NCBI GenBank assembly: GCA_017979445.1
Contig: CM030714.1
Location: 44,841,220 to 44,905,219 of the forward strand
Direction: 5' to 3'
DNA: 64,000 nt
Source of the DNA: Akebia trifoliata
Taxonomy: Eukaryota > Streptophyta > Magnoliopsida > Ranunculales > Lardizabalaceae
Positions 59,882-64,000 of this stretch are shown piece after piece (within the stretch, counting starts at the first letter, position 1; the number at the start of each line of letters is the position of its first letter). Under the pieces are notes generated by a model that saw only the letters and a list, made by a program, of their open reading frames with translations, was not told the DNA's origin and ran no database searches. The position numbers were made by a program, and so were the translations under genes.

Positions 59882-60255
59882 GGAATGTATTCCTGTTGGA
59901 CTCAGGAGTATGTACTCCTCTAGATATATTATTTAGTTTCAAAACGCAGGCTTTTACCCACTCTAGATCAACGGTGTCCACGATGAGGGATACGTCTTCC
60001 TAAGGCTCTAAATTATAACTTTGTCATTTTCTGCTCTCTTTAACGTTGACCCTAAATTCTTCCTTTATTTGGAATGTATCCCTGTCGGACTCAGGAGGAT
60101 GTACTCCTTTAGATCTATAATTTAGTTATAAAACCTAGGCTTTTACCTACTCCAGATCAACGGTGTCCATGATGGGGAATATGTCTTCCTAGGGCATTAA
60201 ATTATAGATTTGTTATTTTCTGCTCTCTTTAACGTTGACTTTGGATTTTTTCTTA
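59882..60255 (+). repeat. Tandem duplication, two units of about 189 bp
   Basis: 'ggaatgtattcctgttggac' at 59882 recurs as 'ggaatgtatccctgtcggac' at 60071; both continue with 'aggcttttacc', 'agatcaacggtgtcca' and 'ctgctctctttaacgttgac'. About 85% alike by eye. Confidence 0.85.
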
Positions 60256-60699
60256 CGTCATTGTCAACCCATTACTTTTGGAAATGAAAATATTTAAAAA
60301 GAAAATCTTTCGTGATTAAAAGTGTTATGTAGGCCCCACATATTACAATCAAACGTCACACGTGGCGTATTAAATGATTCAGTCATCCATATCAGAAAAG
60401 ATCTATTTTGAATGTTGATGTCGAAACTCTAATCTAAACTACAAAAGTCAGATTATTTGGACCAGACAGTCACAGCACATGTCTAAAGTCTAAACCAATC
60501 TTTACCCGATTGAAAAATTATTTGGTTCACAATACCAAATTATTGGTTTCGTCAAATTTAATTATTTGGTTCGTTGAACCCAATCAAAATTTGGTGGGTT
60601 GGTTCACTTGATTTTATAAACTCAATATAAATTGTATTACGAATTGATTCATTTCGTATCAATTCATGATTTGGACTAATAGCAACGAATTGAGACCTA

Positions 60700-61620
60700 C
60701 TTTATTTTATTTTATATTTTTCATATTTTCTAATTTTACTATAATTTTTCTTCTATTTTTTTTTTAATCCGTTTTATTATTTTTCATTTTTTACCTTTTT
60801 AATCTTAATTTTTTTTAATAATACATCTTCAACTCTATTTGTTTCACTTTTACCCCTTTAATCCGAAAAAAATATCCACTCTAATTTATTATATTTTCTC
60901 TTTTACCTTTTTAATTTACTTTATTATTTTTCATATCTTATCCCTTTAATTTCATTTTTGAATAGTACCCTTTCCATTAAATTATAGTTTCTTAGGATCC
61001 ATTATTTCATTTATTCTTCAACTCTCTTAATTTTATAATATTTTCTCTTTTATCCATTTAATCTACTTTATTATTTTTCACCCTTTAATTTCAAATTTTT
61101 TATAACATTTTTGTAGGTTAAACCTCTCATCAAGTTATAGTTTCATGTGATTAATTGATTTTTTTATTTTTCATCTTTTCTAATTTTACTATTTTTTCTT
61201 TTTTATCTCTTTAATTCACTTTATTATTTTTCATCTTTTACTATTTTAATCTCAATTTTTTTTAATAATACCTCTCCAACTCTATTATTTTTCACTTTTA
61301 CCCTCTTAATCCGAAAGAAGATATCACCTCCTCTAAGTTTACTATATTTTCTTTTTTACCCTTTAGTTCACTTTATTATTTTTCATCTTTTACTTATTTA
61401 ATCTCAATTTTTCTTTAATAATACCCCTTCCATCAAGTCATAGTGTTACTTGGGATCCATTTTATTTCATTTATTCTTTACCTTCTCTAATTTTACTATT
61501 TTCTCTTTTACCCTTTTAATGCATTTTATTATTATTCATATTTTATCCTTTTAATCTCAATTTTTTTTAAATAATAATAACTTACCAATTAACTTGATTT
61601 TTTTCACTTCTACCCCTTTA
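60700..61620. repeat. T-rich degenerate satellite-like array
   Basis: Repeated words 'ctttattatttttcatcttt', 'acc(c)tttaat(c)tcaattttt' and 'ttaataatacc' make sub-units of roughly 60-90 bp. Larger landmarks 'taatccgaaa(a/g)aa' (60862, 61309) and 'aagt(c/t)atagtttca' recur at about 450 bp, suggesting a higher-order unit. No coding content. Confidence 0.6.
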
Positions 61621-61947
61621 ACCCGAGAGAGGGTGCGACACAGGTGAATTCTAGTAATCTAATAACATTGGACTACCAAAGCAACTTTTGACAAGGAATA
61701 TAAGTGAAATTATCCATAGGATATGGGGTCAATATGGAATTATGCCAAATCATAGGGGGTCAAAAGTGTAATTTATCCTTGATTTAAGATCTTAACAGTA
61801 GAGTGACATTCGTTGAGATTGAAATTGAGTCCTCAATAAACCTGATTAGTATGTTATACCTCAACAAACGATTATTAAAGGAACATCTATCAAAGTTGGG
61901 AATGAATGTTATGTTGGATATGTTGGTGTAATATTCATTCAAAATAC

Positions 61948-62226
61948 AAATGAGACATTTATGAAAAAGTGATCAACTTTTAACGAATTTATGATTTCAG
62001 CTCACTATTCATTTTAATTTTCAAAATGTGAACGGTAACAAAGGTGGAGGTTTTAAAGTTACTATTTTGTAGGTTTAAAGTGACGTGAAATAATGCACTT
62101 TAAACCAGTGAAGTAGTCACTTTAAAACCTTCAAATTCATTACCGTTTGTGTTTTGGTATTTAAAATGAATAGTGAATCGAAATAAAAAATTCTTAAAAT
62201 TCAACTTAGGATATAGTAATTCACCC
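61948..62226. mobile_element. Foldback MITE, family F member 3
   Basis: Left arm 'gagacatttatgaaaaagtg ... ctattcattttaatttt ... ggaggttttaaagttac'; right arm 'agtcactttaaaaccttcaa ... tatttaaaatgaatagtga ... tagtaattcaccc'. Long complementary arms, non-coding. Confidence 0.7.
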
Positions 62227-64000
62227 AAATAAAATTATAGAGAGGGAAATAAGAGATCCCCCCAAGGCAGAGCCTGGATTTTGCTCTTGTGGGGAGTAAC
62301 TAAGAGTAAAAAAAATATTTTGTGAGGGCAACTAAGAGTAAATTTTTTTTTTGTGGGGCAATAGAGGAGGATTTGTTTATCTACCTCTAATTTCTATTGC
62401 AATAACCCATTACTGTATAAACTTTAAAAAGTCTTGTGGGGGCAAGTGCCCCCATTATAAATCCGCCGGTGGATCCACCGATCACATGAGCCCGCGTATT
62501 GAATGCATAGCTACCCTTGTTGGTTAAAAAATTACCCTTGCTTTGCTTGACATGACACATACTAGAGAGTCTGTGAGTAAAAACTCTGCAAGCAAGAGTT
62601 GGGTTCAGGTCAAACCAAGCTAAACCCCCAAATTGGAACCCTAAAGAGTGGGACAATTACTTTTGGGGTTTAAAATGGGAAGATGGCCACCCGAAAGGAA
62701 AACTAATAGAAAAGAAACATAATTCTTACCTGAAACAATGGGTGTGACAAAATCCATGAAGTCTTCAATAATACCATTTTTGAGGTGTAGGTCTACTAAT
62801 ACATGTTAGGTGATTCATAATGTCGGAAAACCACACTCTTTTCTCTCAATGTGCAAATCAATAGATATTCATCGACAGATAATATAACTATCGAATTAAC
62901 GAAATCATAGCGAAAATAATAAAACAAATCCAACAAAACCAGTTGACAATGAGCGAAGAGGCCTAGGAACTTATAAGGAGAGAGACAAGGCAATGAGTGT
63001 TTGATGTGGGACTAAACTCAACAAACATTACAAAATTTCTCATTGGACAAAGTTGTAGGATACTACAAACATCAAGAGAAACACAACTCTTGGATTACAA
63101 ATTATCTCCAGTAAATAAGTGAACTCTAGTAAACAACAATAAGTATACCCTAACCCCAAAGTGAATTGTAAGATCCCTCCAAAACTTGATCTTTTGGAAT
63201 TTCTATCAATACCTTTGATCCATTGGATCAATCTTCATTAGTTCGGCAATACACTTCAAGATTTGAGTTAAAATGTGTAACTATCGAGCTTGAAGAACAC
63301 CTCTAAAAGGGGATTGATTGTTATCTTCACATTGAACTGTTTTCCACATAAAAAATCGGGTTATTCTCATTAATATCATATTTTTATGTTCTAATGTAGA
63401 TGAATATCTATGAATTTACACATAGTAGGAAAGGCATGTAGTTTCCCAACAACATATTCTGGAGGATTGGTGGGTAGGGAGGATATTCAAATTCCATGCA
63501 AGAGGGGCATTTTCTCTGTCTTACCTTATGTTTTGTTGGTGATACGTGATGTTCTTCTCGACAAATAATGTGTCTTCTACTAGCAATCTTAGGCAAGTGC
63601 TTGATGAATTTCATAGTATGTATGTCCTTCAAGTTAGTAATGGTAAGAGTCAGATTTTCTTTAGTGAATCTTGCTCTGATAAATCGGAAACTCTTGAAAC
63701 TTAGAAATTTAAAGATCATGTTCCAATCAAATACCTGGGTTGGCCTCTGTTTTCGTCTTGTACGTCGCATTCATTGTGCCATCCTTTAGTTCAACATGTG
63801 CAGAAGAAAAAAAAAAAAAAAATCAGACAGACCAAGCAAATCTCCCTTAATCTTACTGTTGAGTGTATATTTTTCTGCACTCTTGGGTGTATCATACCTC
63901 AGTTAAGCCCTATGACCCTCTTATATTTATAGTTCTCCCCTTCTTCAACATATCGATCTTTTAGAGTAGTTAATTGGTTAGTTAACTACTCTAAAAGTTT
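62227..64000. other. Gene-free or unassigned right edge
   Basis: Contains GGGGGCAAGTGCCCCC (about 62438-62453), like the palindrome at 4831, and 'gatgtgggac' (63003), a word common in plant LTRs. A minus-strand frame at 63408-63770 (120 codons, includes KCPSCMEFEYPPYPPILQNM) is compositionally more protein-like than other frames here, but I do not recognise a family and see no supporting splice structure. It may be an exon or retrocopy fragment of a gene. Confidence 0.3.

Noticed and set aside
63408..63770. 120-codon minus-strand frame as an independent gene
   Set aside because: Composition is suggestive, but I recognise no family and cannot place exon boundaries; kept only as a note in the right-edge entry.
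1..64000. CRISPR arrays, operons, bacterial mobile systems
   Set aside because: The window is plant nuclear DNA with spliced genes; no spaced identical repeats of the CRISPR type were seen.

Overview
This is nuclear DNA from a flowering plant. The window is AT-rich, its genes are split by GT-AG introns, and the spaces between them hold MITEs, SINE-like units, LTR and LINE fragments and microsatellites. Three plant gene families are recognisable: a plastidic glucose-6-phosphate/phosphate translocator, the AP-5 adaptor zeta subunit, and an HD-ZIP class IV homeodomain factor. Species cannot be read from the sequence alone; a eudicot or basal eudicot is likely.

Layout. (1) 585-1784, minus: the first three coding exons of a GPT-type translocator; the last ~70 residues are not in the window. 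(2) 1785-13328: gene-free, with several palindromic MITE families (one MITE nested in another), two SINE-like elements in opposite orientation and long C, G and AT tracts. (3) 13329-26526, plus: a complete 16-exon AP5Z1 gene (568 codons plus stop), whose introns hold two MITEs, a U6 snRNA pseudogene and LINE debris. (4) 22248-41635: a direct tandem duplication. A ~9.8-kb unit starting inside AP5Z1 intron 7 and ending ~5.5 kb past its stop is repeated immediately downstream (32043-41635). The second unit holds AP5Z1 exons 8-16 with every splice site and the reading frame intact but without exons 1-7. Both units carry the same older insertions: a Ty3/gypsy LTR end with polypurine tract, a decayed gag-bearing element, a Tourist-like MITE and a palindromic MITE. 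(5) 41636-50080: gene-free, with a copia-type LTR plus primer-binding site, a LINE reverse-transcriptase fragment, a foldback MITE, telomere-like degenerate repeats and a 201-bp tandem duplication. (6) 50081-55585, minus: a complete 11-exon HD-ZIP IV gene (751 aa) closest to the HDG2 group. (7) 55586-64000: its upstream region, two more foldback MITEs, two tandem duplications, a T-rich higher-order array and no gene I recognise.

The three genes are functionally unrelated (plastid sugar-phosphate import, late-endosomal trafficking, epidermal transcription control) and do not form a pathway. The most notable feature is the recent tandem duplication that leaves a 3' half of AP5Z1 with an open frame beginning at ATG and much lower divergence in its exons than in its introns.
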